A program made the translations under genes and the position numbers. Shown in pieces: positions 1 through 54,300 of a stretch of DNA of 64,000 bases. The stretch lies in NCBI GenBank assembly GCA_916048095.2, contig OU696571.1:11626949-11690948 (forward strand), in the 5' to 3' direction. The notes below the pieces were generated by a model. That model searched no databases. It was given only the letters and a program-made list of their open reading frames with translations, and had not been told where the DNA came from. Position 1 is the stretch's first letter. Each line of letters begins with the position of its first letter. This DNA is from Sacculina carcini (Eukaryota; Arthropoda; Thecostraca; Sacculinidae).

Positions 1-711
1 CACGGGACAGGAATCGGTAATATTTTATCGTTGCTTCGAACCTCAGAGAAAAAAACATGGAACGAGGTGAGATTCTGAAGAGAGAACAGAGAAAAGAAAG
101 GATACAGCAACGAAAAAGGCGAAAGAAACAGAAAATACAGCACGGAAAGGATGGAGAATAGAAAACGACATACTCCAGTTGAACAAGGGAGTGCCTATGG
201 AGTGCCGATGTGAAGACAATCCTCCCGACCTACATCTGAACTCATGGAAATTTCGTAATATATGGGCTTGTTAATCATCAGTTTCCTCTGCCTTGTCAAT
301 ATTGGTCCCATAAAGCGGTGTTGAGAACGGTACGACCAATGTGTACACACAATCTGTTTTCCATTGACTTACACTGTGTCCTCTGATGTTTTTTCGCAGG
401 AAGATACTAATGTTTTGTTCTGCAGCTCGTGCAGCCGTGATTTGCTCAATCTAAAATAGTTTGTTTTACTAATGCCATCAAGTTGCTTTGTCAACTTGCT
501 TTTTGGATATGAATATCCAAACCGTCTCATTGCTGACGGAACTGATATTGTATCAATATTCGGCTGGTGTACGATTGTCTTTTCGTTCGTGTCTCGTGCT
601 TCGGTTATCGACCTGTGATCTGTCTCTGTTTACCAGCAGAACCGACGTGTAGACTGTGTGTGATCGCTGCTGGTTTGCTGTGACTGGAAAGAGCCGTTCT
701 GCTCGCTGAGG
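1..711 (+). other. 5' flank and presumed promoter/5'UTR of gene A
   Basis: No repeat family and no convincing open frame is seen here. Base composition rises from AT-rich to GC-balanced near 550-711, as expected for a 5'UTR. I see no clear TATA box. Transcription start cannot be placed from sequence alone. Confidence 0.3.
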
Positions 712-42367
<41,656 letters not shown>

Positions 42368-44683
42368 CTGGCAGCTGATTGGTGCTCTACGGGTCACGTG
42401 ACCTAGAATGTGTTGAATTTGTGTGGAATAGTATTAATCACAGTATAAGTTCGGGATATTGCAGAATTGGATCTTAGAGATGGAATAGTAAAGGAAATTG
42501 AAGTAGGATTACTCCGGAAACCTATTAAACTAAGCAAGCTTCAGAAAACCATTTCATGCGCAATCGTAATTCCTTCATTACCAAGTAATTATAACTCTAC
42601 GGATGTTTGATTTCTGCTATTTATTTTTTTATCTTAACCGGTTGGGCTCAGATTTGGACCAATTTCAGTGATATACTTTTCTGCTGTCCAAAATATCTCA
42701 TTAGTGGAGTTTGTTTTTTTAGGAAATCTGGACCTTCAGTCGAGATGGTCACAGCTTCTGATGTAATGTGTATGTACGCTAAAAACCACACCAACGACAA
42801 GTCAAGTCATGAAATCCACTTGGAATACAACGTCCTTGGCTTACCCTAACGTAATTCGTATGTTGGAAGCGTTGAAGGCTTATATGAGCTTCCGGACACA
42901 CAAGAAAACGATGACTTCTACCGATCTTGTCCGTCTGTCATTAATTGTAGCAGTAGAATGAAAATTAGTAGGCATATGAGCAAATGGTAGCCAGTGACTA
43001 TAGCCTCTGCAATATAGTTGTCTGTGCGTGTATGTGAGATGTACCTTCAACCTCACCTGTTACGTCTATCACCTATTCGTTGTCCTGTTCCCCTAGTGGT
43101 GCTACATTGGAGCTTGCGTGCGTATCAACGAATTCGGCTAGTGTTCACGGTCTGTGCTCGTATAGGAGCTTTGAGTATATGTTAGGGGACCTGGTCTCAA
43201 GAAACGCCTTCGCGTGTTACGTTGGTATCAGTCGTATGCATGTGTGAGCGCTCATTAGTGAGTGTTGATCTCATTTTGTGCTCAATAATGTGCACTGAAC
43301 AACTCGCGTCTTTCGTGGCGTGAATCAGCGCGGATTTTCTCACTGCGAAACGTTCATGGTGGTGTTCTCATTAGGCTGGTGTTGTCTAAAATTGGTTGTG
43401 ATTTGTGGTATCGAGTAATGATACAAATGGTTGTTTTGTGTTTGTTGTTTACTTGGTCATGTTTTCCTGATGCTGGATTGCTTCAGCGCTGTTGTTGATT
43501 GGTATTTTCGGTTTTTGTTTTGCTTTTGTTTTATATCTGTTCCGGCTGGTTTTTCTTTCAGACAGCTCTTTATTGATGAGTTGAAATTACCTCATAAGTT
43601 TTTGCGTTGACACAGAGTCTGGGCGTTATTTGATGGAAAGAATATTCTTCGACTCCACATCCACAATACCATGCTAATATTTGTCCGCAGCCATCAGAAA
43701 CTCCTTCTCGCCTTTATTTTATGTTGTTTGAATGGTTGCCCAGAGTTTAGCGTTCTCATGGGGAGATGTTGGGTTGATGAGAGATCACACGTCGTTCTTG
43801 TTGATGTTGTAGTGGTTGTCATCTCCAGAGCCACACTGGGCGTAGATTTTCGATTCCTGTCACATTGGCAGGGTCTTGCGATCGAAAATGAAACATGTGC
43901 TCTTACATTGAATTGTGATCTCTCTGGAATAGCCTCTATCAGTTCGGCTATGCAAATAATAAACGTTGTATAGTCTTCTTAGCTCTTCTATCCGACTATG
44001 AAACGGTGCCGGACAGTTTAACTGTTTGCTTGCGCGAGCTCAGCTTGTTTCATCTCAAGACAGCGGTGTTGGCATCGTTATAATGCGTCGATAAAGTGTG
44101 TATATAAGGTCTATCTCCACCGATCATCGTAGTTCAAGCATTGTTAGTGCATTTTGTGCAGATGCAACGCAGACGTTCGTCCGACAACGTGCAAACAACC
44201 GGTTCTCACTCTACCCTGCCACCTTCCATCTCTTCCTCTCTTTCCTGTCCTCTGTTTCCATCACTTGGTCACCATCATGTTCCTGTCTCTCACTGTGTCA
44301 TTTACCATCAGTCTGACAACTGAATACAGCCATGCAGTCCCCGTATATCGTACGATCATCGAGAGTCGTCTTAGCTCATACTCCATCTAGCATCAACAAC
44401 ATCGTTTCTCGTTAAATTTACGTACTTAGACACACCGAGATTTACGGGACTCACAAATACAGAGTACACTCATTAGTCGCTTAGGTCAAACGGGCGAATT
44501 CAATACTAATTTAGGATGATCTACTTCGAGGGCTAGCCAAGTCACCTGCAGTAATGTCATGAGTGGAAAATTGCAGTAAGTAACCTAGTCCATATTCGGC
44601 AAACACACACCTATTCGCCTGATACAACGCTTCAGTGCAGCGATACAGTATTCATCTACATCGAAAGTTCATCTTTCATTAAT
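42368..44683. other. Intergenic stretch downstream of gene A
   Basis: No recognised gene. Several short pyrimidine- or TG-rich reading frames (for example 43671-43973 and 44098-44390) have no domain-like features or clear splice context. Confidence 0.4.
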
Positions 44684-44693
44684 GTGTGTGTGT

Positions 44694-44777
<84 letters not shown>
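44684..44777 (+). repeat. (TG)n microsatellite, about 94 bp
   Basis: Nearly pure TG, one interruption. A second run of about 50 bp is at 44908-44960. Confidence 0.95.
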
Positions 44778-44782
<5 letters not shown>

Positions 44783-44920
44783 GAAAGTGTGGCCGAACTA
44801 AGCTGTGTTGTGCGTTCTCTTAACGCCTTGAAGATGACGGGTAGATTGTATGTTTCGCGGTGTCTTCTGTGATAATCACATCGTGGCGTTTTATCTTGTT
44901 GTTGACTTGTGCGTGTGTGA

Positions 44921-44959
<39 letters not shown>

Positions 44960-45379
44960 TTTGTGTGCCTGTTTACCTGGAAAGCGTTAACTCAACGAAT
45001 ATGATATATGCCTGCAGTCTTGATGTTGTCTCGATGTGTTCGTGTTATAGCATTAACATTTGCCTCAGTTGAGATATTTTATGAAGCTCTTGATGTTCTT
45101 CATACGTGGCTGTAAAAAATGTGTTCTTTTTGCGTGTCTGTGTGTGTGTGTGTGTTCTGTTTTACGAAATTTCATCATTTGTGCAGGCACATATCATTAT
45201 AATTGCACGTAAATCGCTTAACTGAAAATTAGCTCAAACTGTTATAAGTGTTGAGTCTGTTATCTGTGTTGTGCTGTGCTGTTGAGTGAGATATATAGGC
45301 TCAGAATTCGTGCTGTGTGTATGCGTATGGAGGAAAATACATGAGACGAAATTACCGCAATTTGCTCAGTATGATTTTG

Positions 45380-45640
45380 GTGCTTAATGCTCATTTCGAG
45401 CATCGCCACATTCATGACACATCCAACACATTCATTCATGGACACATTCAACATATTCATTAATGGACATTCACTTATGGATGCATTCCACATATTCACA
45501 CATTGATACATTAATTTTACACTAATTGATTGTATATTCATTTATTATACATCGAACACAATCAGTCATGGACACTTTAATTATACATTCAAAACATTCA
45601 GTCATGGATACATTCATAACACATTAAACACATTCAGTAA
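45380..45640. repeat. Degenerate ACATTCA tandem repeat
   Basis: Imperfect units of CACATTCAACACATTCATTC with ATGGACA inserts. Confidence 0.65.
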
Positions 45641-45988
45641 TTGGATCGAGTTGCCACGAAAAGCCTCGACATAAATATCCTTGGTAATGGTCTTATTACC
45701 CGCATGGGTACCAAATGACCTTACTAAAGGTAAATACTAAAGGCAAATACTAGATACATTGATGATACATTAAATCCGCTTGGTTCTGTCAGCCGTGACT
45801 TGTGGCAGGTTCCGTGGAGTGGTGCTAGAGGACTGAATTGTAGGATTGTTAAAAAGGAATACAATACTTCAAACAAACACACACACACACACACACATAC
45901 ATACACATACATACACAAATATACGCATGCACAGAATTATACGCACGAATGTACGCCAATGTGAGTTCAACATGTTTCAGTCAAGTTC

Positions 45989-46025
45989 AACCAACGCCAC
46001 CTAGACTATCTAGGTGGCGTTGGTT
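45989..46025. other. Perfect 17-bp stem, 3-base loop hairpin
   Basis: AACCAACGCCACCTAGA (45989-46005), CTA, then TCTAGGTGGCGTTGGTT (46009-46025). It lies between gene A and FIBP. Not part of any repeat family seen here. Could be a very short MITE, a cruciform-prone site or an RNA hairpin. Confidence 0.85.
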
Positions 46026-46980
46026 CATCATGTAAATCCACAGTACTTGTTTTTTATATGAATTATAACCATTTTTACTTTTCATCATTGTTGTTTATAA
46101 TATTCGCTAAAACAACGCACCATCGTTCTTCTTATTGTAAATATTACAATGTTATTGTTATTGTACTATGTATTTTAGCCATACTCAAAGGCTATATGAA
46201 AGTTTGCGTAAACGGCTGTTTTGCGACATTTGTGATTTGTCGTAAAGTGGGTTGTTTTTAGTGTATTTTCAATGTAAGATGCTTATTTTAGTTCTATCTT
46301 TTATCAAGTAAAATTATTTTCAGCAAGAATAAAATTATTTTTGTTGTGTATAATCATTGCGGTCATCTCTTAATGTTTTTACATCCACCGCGGTAGAATT
46401 TCGAATACGTTGTTGGATATTTCAATGGATGAAAACATAGACTCATGATTCTGGATTAATCCTTAGAAAAAGGCGGTTGCATTTGAATCACAAAAATCCT
46501 GGTTTCCCAAATATGATGGAAGCTGTGTAAAACTCAAAAGCCGATAATCCACCATGCTTCCACGACGATGTGTGTTCAAAGCACACAAAAATTGGTGCCA
46601 TTATTTTGCCATTGCAGGGATTTGAGAAAATTTTGATTTGATCTTTTCCTGTCAATCCGTACTATCGAATTCTGTCTTTTTTCGCAAGAAAAACGCTACA
46701 AATTGTTATCACGTCTTAAAATTGCCTCAATTATAATGTATCTACTAGTAATGAATACAAAGTTTGATGTTTTTCTAATTGTTCCTAGTTGCATTAATTT
46801 TTATATACGTTTTTTATGTGTTTGTTATTTTAGTACGTAGTATGTTTAAAACGGTTGTGTGTGTGTCTGCGTGTATGTACGAGTGCGTACACGTGTGTAT
46901 GTGTATGTGTGTGTGGGTGTGTATGTGAGTTTGATCGCTTTTGAGACATTCGAGTGAAAATCGCGATATAAAGCGCGAAA
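46026..46980. other. FIBP upstream region
   Basis: AT-rich, with a TG-rich patch at 46855-46930. No TATA box or clear promoter motif was identified. Confidence 0.35.
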
Positions 46981-47125
46981 TGTCTCAATGTAATATCTTA
47001 ATGTAACGTCTTAATGTAATGTTTCAATATAATGTCTTAAGGTAATGTTTCAATGTAATGTGTTAATGGAATGCCTTAATGCAATGTCTTAATGTATTGT
47101 CCTAATGTAATGTAATTTTCTCATG
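46981..47125 (+). repeat. 15-bp minisatellite (AATGTCTTAATGTAA type)
   Basis: About nine imperfect units of about 15 bp. It ends about 110 bases before the FIBP start codon, so it may lie in the promoter or 5'UTR. Confidence 0.75.
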
Positions 47126-47233
47126 GAATTTTTTATGTAATGCAATTGTAATTTGAATGTAATTGTAATTTTCATGTGTGCGTTTGTTGGCAGTTTGTGC
47201 TGTGCAATCTGAGCACGTGCAACAGCTGACAGA

Positions 47234-47321
47234 ATGGTTGCATTCGAGCTGGATGTGTTTGTCGGCAATGTTTTCATCATAGACTGGCAAATATTCGAGC
47301 TATGGCTGAGTGGACTGGAAT
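47234..47321 (+). CDS. FIBP: FIBP exon 1 (initiator)
   Basis: ATG then VAFELDVFVGN and IFELWLSGLE, matching the N-terminus of FIBP (ELDIFVGN-type). Donor GGAAT|GTCAGC in phase 1. The codon is completed as TGC by exon 2. Confidence 0.8.
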
Positions 47322-48138
47322 GTCAGCGACGTTTTGATTATTTCTCTATCTCTCCCTCTCTAGTTTTTCTTGTTATTTTTATACATAAAGGTTAGAGGCC
47401 TCAAGTGACAGCTGCTACACGGGAAGAAGCCGAAGCTTATGAACACACACAGGTGTGTCCCGTGCATCTCGCTTTCACCGCAGAACCGACCCGCTCCACG
47501 CTATGGCGCCACAAGGACGGAAGACGTATTAGAGAGGGCCACCTCCCCAGAATGCATGACACAACACATGACTGATATCTGGTACCATTTACTGCTGAGT
47601 GGACAGGGACTGTGGGATTATAGAATTCGCCCAAAAAATTCTCCTCCTTCGGGTTTCGAACCACGGAAATTCTACTCCATATTTTCCATGGTGGGATTAA
47701 TAGTCAGAGCTATTTCAGAGTTAACAAAATTCAGTCTGTCAAAGTTTTATTTATCCAAATGAACAAGCTTCATTATAGTATGAATTATATCAATATTAAT
47801 AAAGTACAAATATGTGCAATAGTTTGATGAAAAACGTAAATTAACACGTAAGTGATAGGAAATGACGGTTTTGTTTCAACATATTGTATATGTGGAACAA
47901 TCAGAACATTTGATAAAATACTACCGGAGAACAGTTCAAATTTTGGCTGTGCTTATTGGAGGATCGTACTAGTAAGAACCTAGTATATTTCAGAAGTCTG
48001 AAAAGTGACATGGGCTTAATAATTTTAATAAATTTAATAATCTTAATAAATTTATACGGTAAAATATGTGAATTATAACTATCTCACGTAATTCGGTCTG
48101 GAATCTTCGCTTGAGCGGAATGTGTATGCATGTATATA

Positions 48139-48180
<42 letters not shown>

Positions 48181-48364
48181 TATGTCTGTATGCGTATGTG
48201 GTGTGTATACGTGTATGTGTGTGAATGTCCGTGTATGTGTGATGTGTGTATGTCCTTGCGTGTGATGTGTGTGTGTGTACGTGTGTGATGTGTATGTCCG
48301 TGTGTGATGTGTATGCTCGTGTGTGTGATGTGTGTGTATTTCCGTCTGTGCGTGTGTGCGGGTG

Positions 48365-48399
<35 letters not shown>

Positions 48400-51300
48400 A
48401 CCGTGTGTGTGATGTGTGTATGTCCGTGTGTATGTGTGTGTACGTGTGTGTGTGTGTCCGTATGTGTGTACGTGTGTGATGTGTGTGTGTATGTTTGTGT
48501 ATGTACGTATCCGTGTGTGATATGTGTATGTCCGTGTGTGATGTGTATGTCCGTGTGTGATGGGTGTATGTTTGATTATGCACAGGCGAATCAGCCGTAG
48601 AACAATTACAACGAGCCGAAACACCGCCGACCACTGAAATTATAGATGACAGCACAACACAGCCATCAGGTAGATATGTGGAAAATATAGATGGCGTGAC
48701 AATCGATATGTTGCATAGTGATGTTCAGCAACAATACGGCGGGTTGGCAATGTTGCAACGCCTGTTGGACACACCAGCTCAACTCACGCAACAGTGTTGC
48801 CTTCAAATCAGCTCGGATGATCGTTGTCTCGCGTTGCAAAGGTCACTTGCTCATTGCACAATGCAACACAACACACAAACAGTATTGTTTCTTCTTTGAG
48901 GGTCGGTTCGATTCAGCGTGAAAAGTACTTCGGAAGTGTTTGAAATTTTCAAATATCAAGGAAGAAATTGAGTTTTAGTCAAAAATATTACCACATAAAC
49001 ATTATAACAAACAAAACCGTAATTCACTGACAAACAATTATGAATGTCGTACTTCTGAACCTGTGTTCGATTCATACACTTCGGAAGTTGCTACTTCTGA
49101 AATTCTTTATCTAAAATATATTTCTGCTCCATTCCTCCATAGATGATTACGTCAAAAAAAACGCTCGAAATTCAGCAATTCGGATTGTAGGATTATTTTA
49201 TTGTATTTATTTTATATTTGTAATCTGTTGGCTTGGATGAATTTTCAATTTATTCAAAATTACATTTCTAATTTAATCCATGTAAAAATGATGATGCATC
49301 AATAAATCAATCAATGTTTTATTGCAATCGCTGGGTACGCACTTTTCATTGCAACATATACATACATACACACACATACATACATGTATAAACATACACA
49401 CACACATACATACATATATATATACACACACACAAATATGGCATTATTTATCGCTCAAATATATATATTCGATGTTTTCGCCGCTTCATAGTTGATACAT
49501 GTATGTGTGTGAGTGTGTGTGTGTGTGTGTGTATAAGTGTGTTTGTGTGCATCTATGTTTGTGTGTATGTGTATGTATGTGTGTTTGTGTGTATGTTTGT
49601 ATGTACGTATGTGTGTATATGTTTGTGTTTTTGTATGTTTGTCTGTGTGTATGTATGTGTGTGTATATGCATGTATGTATGTGTGTTTATGTTTGTGTGT
49701 ATATGTGTGTATGTATGCTTGTGTGTGTATGTATGTTTGTATGTACGTGTGTGTATGTGTGTGTGTGTATATGTGTGTATGTATGTGTATATTTGCGTAT
49801 GTGTATATTTGTGTATGTGTATATTTGTGTATGTGTATATTTGTGTATGTGTATATTTGTGTGTATATTTGTATGTATGCGTATGTATGTATGTTTGTGT
49901 ATGTTTGTGTGCTTGTGTTGCTGATGCATTGTGCAGATATTATGATCTGGATGATTGTGTGGTAAGAGAGTTAGTCGGCAAGAAGCCCTCGTCAAAACAG
50001 CGCAAGGAGTTGGACGATGTGGCTGAACGTACAGGCGTGCTGATTCGATCGTGCAGGTTCGAATCGCGTTGCCGGCAAAGTTTTATCGCCAATAAGTCAA
50101 AGTTTCAATACAAAATTATATTCCATGTTAAAGAATTAAGAATTGCATATTAAAATTATACAAAAGAATTCAGTCTGTCAAAGTTTTATTTATCCAAAAT
50201 AACAAGCTTTATTATATTATTAATTTTATCAATGTTAATAAAGTACAAATATGTGCAATAGTTTGATGAAAAACGTATTTTAACACGTAAATGATAGGAA
50301 ATGGCGGTATTTTTCTCTCAACGTATTGTATATGTGGAACAAACAGAACAATAGACAAATACTACCGGAGAAAAGTGGAAATTTTGTTGTGTTTTTGTTG
50401 TATTTTTCTGATTGAATCTGGCTAATTTGTGATCAATTATTATTTTAGGCCCAACTTTTTACAATTTTTTTACAGACAACTTTTTGACACAGACAGACAC
50501 ACACACACACACACGCACACACACACACGCATAAACATACATGGAAATATTTCCAAATTATAAAAAATATGATTACTAGCAATGTTTTCGAAAAAATTCA
50601 ATATATTTGGTTTCAATAAAAAACTATCAGCAGCCCAATGATGAATACATGTTTGTTTATGTGTTTGTGGTGTTTGTTTATGTGTTTGTAATGTTTGTGG
50701 TGTTTGTGTTTGTGATGTTTTTGTTTGTGGTGTTTGTGTTTGTTATGTTTGTGGTGTTTGTGTTTTTGATATTTGTGGTGTATTTGTTTGTGGTGTTTAT
50801 GTTTGTGGCGTTTGTGCTTGTGGTGTTTGTGATGTCTGTGGTGTTTGTTTATGTGTTTGTAGTGTTTGTGTTTGTGGTGTTTGTGTTTGTGGTGTTTGTG
50901 ATGTTCGTGGTGTTTTTTTGTGATGTTTGTGGTGTTTGTGTATGTGTTTGTAGACGACAGTTTGACAATATTCGCAATGTGATGTGATGTTTGTGATGTT
51001 TGTGGTGTTTGTGTATGTGTTTGTAGACGACAGTTTGACAATATTCGCAATGTGATGTGATGTTTGTGATGTCTGTGGTGTTTGTGATGTTCGTGGTGTT
51101 TTTGTTTGTGATGTTTGTGTATGTGTTTGTAGACGACAGTTTGACAATATTCGCCGCATCTACAAGGCGTGTGATGATATGCCCGGCGCTGTAATGGACA
51201 ATATCCAGCGACAATTCCTACTGCCTGCCCGTCTTGTCAGGTGTGTGTGTCTGTCTGTGTGTGTATGTGTGTGTTTGTGTGTGTGTATGTGTGTGTGTGT

Positions 51301-54300
51301 TTGTGTGTCTGTGTGTGTGTGTGTATGTGTGTGTGTGTGTATGTGTGTGTTTGTCCGTATGTCCTTGTATGTGTGTGTGTGTAGGTGTATGTATTTGTAA
51401 GTTTGTATGTGTTGATGTGTTTTTATAATCGTATGTATGTACACATGTACGTGTGTATGTGTTTGTGTGTGTGTGTATGCGTGTCTGTTTTGAGCGACAT
51501 GCCGTTGAATTTTTTCAAACCTTCCCCCGTAGTGTCGTTCAATTAGAAAATATACGGCTCTATTTTTCCACTAGCTGCTGAGAATTTTGAGAAGATACGG
51601 TAAATTTTTTGGAGGAAAAAAATAACCAGGTAACTTATGCATATTTATTTAACAAAATACACAAATATAATGTGATTACTTACCAGTAATCACAAATTCA
51701 CTGATAATTATCAGTCAGTCCAAGCTATTGCCAAAAAGAGAAGAATTAATTAAATTGACGTTTAATTAGGGGTGCCGTTCTAATTGAAATTTTACGGTTA
51801 AACAGACACAAACAGGCATGTGTTTGTATGTTTGTGTGTAGGCGGTATGCAGTGGTGTTGTTTCTCAGCTGGGTGCGTATTGAAGTACACAAGCGCAAGA
51901 TTGCGCATCTCAGCTTTCAGGATTTGTTTGTGTGTGGCGACGCGCTATTGCGTCATTGGGCCGATTCGCAAGCAGAACTCGATCGAGAATTTCTGCTGCA
52001 GCTGCGCGAGCTGAAAATTCTGCTCGACTGCGACAAAGAGGCGAAAGCGTACGAAGCACAACACATCAAGAGTTAAAAAAACAACAATAAATCATAATCT
52101 AATTTCAATGTATAATGGAAACTCATGAATTAATCAATAAAAATGCATTCTTATTTATGTTTATCTTTAAAAATGTTGGTTTATATGATGAATGAGGATA
52201 ATTATATCTGTTTTCATTTCGTACAAAGCAGAACATCAAGAGTTTATAAATATAAATCTCATTTCATTTTAAAATGGAAAACATGAATTTTAAAAGTTTG
52301 AACGCATGCTCATTTGTTTTATTTAACTTTTTATTCTACATATGATGAACAAGGATTATTATATTTGTGTTTATAATATGTATTATTGTCAAAACATTGG
52401 TTTAAGCATAGTTGCATTTTATTTGTATTGATTCTGTTTAGTTGAGTTTAGTGAAGGAATGGAGATGAATGTTTTCACTTTTTGGCCAATTTAAATAGTA
52501 TTTCAATAGGTTTATGTTTATATTGGGCATATATATTCACATACATATATATATTCACATACATATATATATTCACATTTTACTGCCAGCGTAAATAAAT
52601 CACCAACGTTATAGTTTTCTCAAATCTAAACTTGTGTCTTATATTGCAAACGCTGTTCGTAAATCTATCAGGCGAAATATGAAAAGTTCTTGATGTGTAT
52701 GTGTGTGTGTGTGTATGTGTGTCAGTATCGTATTATCACAATTATCCGGTTCAGTATCTACCGATTGTCGTGGAGATTTGCAACAAAACTTTCGGTTGCT
52801 GTTTCGTTGCATAGTCGGCATTGCCGTGTCTTTGCACCACTCTCGCGACCTGAAGAGTCTGTTTATCGGTGAGTGACCTTTGACCTCTTGTTGACCTTGT
52901 GATGACCTCTTGTTTATATCATATTGAATTCGTATTAAACAATTATCTGCTGTATTCAATTTTTTCCAATGTGTTGCGTTAATATCAATTAAATTTTCCT
53001 AATTAATATAGCCTAATGATTAAATATTTGTTAATTGGGACAAAAATACCAAATATTCCATTTTTAAGCTATCTCATTTGATATATTTTGACCTCGTGTT
53101 GATTTCGTGTAGGCATCATTTCTGCTTTGTGTTGACCTCATATTGACCTCATAGGAATCTGTCTTTTTCAGGGAGCATAAGGATAATTAAGGTTACTTTT
53201 TTTGGTTATTTACACAAAAAATAATGCTACCTTTTCTACTTTCTAGGCTATTTTTAACTGTGTCAAGTTTGTACTTTTTTGTATATTAACTAAATGAACG
53301 AATTTTATTCATTCCTCTCTTCCTTAGTCAAACAATATCTAAACGTTTTTTATCTTTTGATATTGTAAAATAAATGGTTCACTTTTGATCATGAGGGCTT
53401 GCAATACTTCACGCAATCATTAACGTTTAATATTCAATTATGCTCGAAAAACGAAAACAAACGAAACGAATGTCTGTTCTGCGCCATGAATGACAACTTC
53501 TCATTCACTTCTGGATTCATTTCGGAAGCACTTGGAAATACTTCCGAAGCACCCAATAATTCAATTATGACGATTTTCACGTCCGGACTACATCGCAAAT
53601 TAACTCTTTCCCGACCGAAATTATATTTTCAATCTTTCTTGAAAAAATTGATGTTTTTGAAATATTTCTATGGAAACAAGTGAGTTTCTAAACTAAAAAA
53701 ATCATTTACTCATCTAGAGTTATAAATATTTACAAAATAATTTTGGGTGGCCAGCCACCCAAATGTTGCCAAGTGCCAATTAGTGCACTTATACTCGTAA
53801 ATATAATGCTTTTGTTTTCTATCAATTTTTGACTGCAAGGTTTTGGAATAGCCACTGCAGGTCTGGAGGGCAGGGGGCAAATAATCAAGGGCTCCACTTC
53901 TAGGGGCTGCTATTTCAGGGCTTAGGGAGGTAAAAGGTATTTTAAGCTCCAAAAGGTATTTCAAGCTTAAACACAAAAATAAGTTATAGTTTCATATGAG
54001 ATATATTTTGTTCGTTTGACTGAGGAATAATAATTAATTTTCGAAAATGATATATTTTGTTTTCACTTAGTTCTGACCGGAAGCGCCCAAAAGATTCAGA
54101 GAGAAAGAGAGTTCGAAAAAAAAGTCTAGAAAGAGAGTTGGAAAGAAAATAATAAATAAATAACAATAAATAATAAGCCATCATCCGATAACACTCCATA
54201 ATGTCACTCCGCCCACATTCCTCAATAAATAATAACAATCAACAATAAATTATTGATTCAGTAAATAACAGCCATCAATAAATAAGAATAAATATTTATA

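Larger units (their letters stand above)
47322..48585 (+). other. FIBP: FIBP intron 1
   Basis: Contains a minus-strand SINE-like repeat (47392-47670), a reversed TAAGCCC MITE (47670-48022) and a (TG)n array of about 450 bp (48138-48580) that runs to the acceptor ATGCACAG. Confidence 0.75.

Noticed and set aside
50613..51214. Minus-strand frames rich in HKHHKH and NTTNITN
   Set aside because: Antisense reading of the TTTGTGGTG array in FIBP intron 3.
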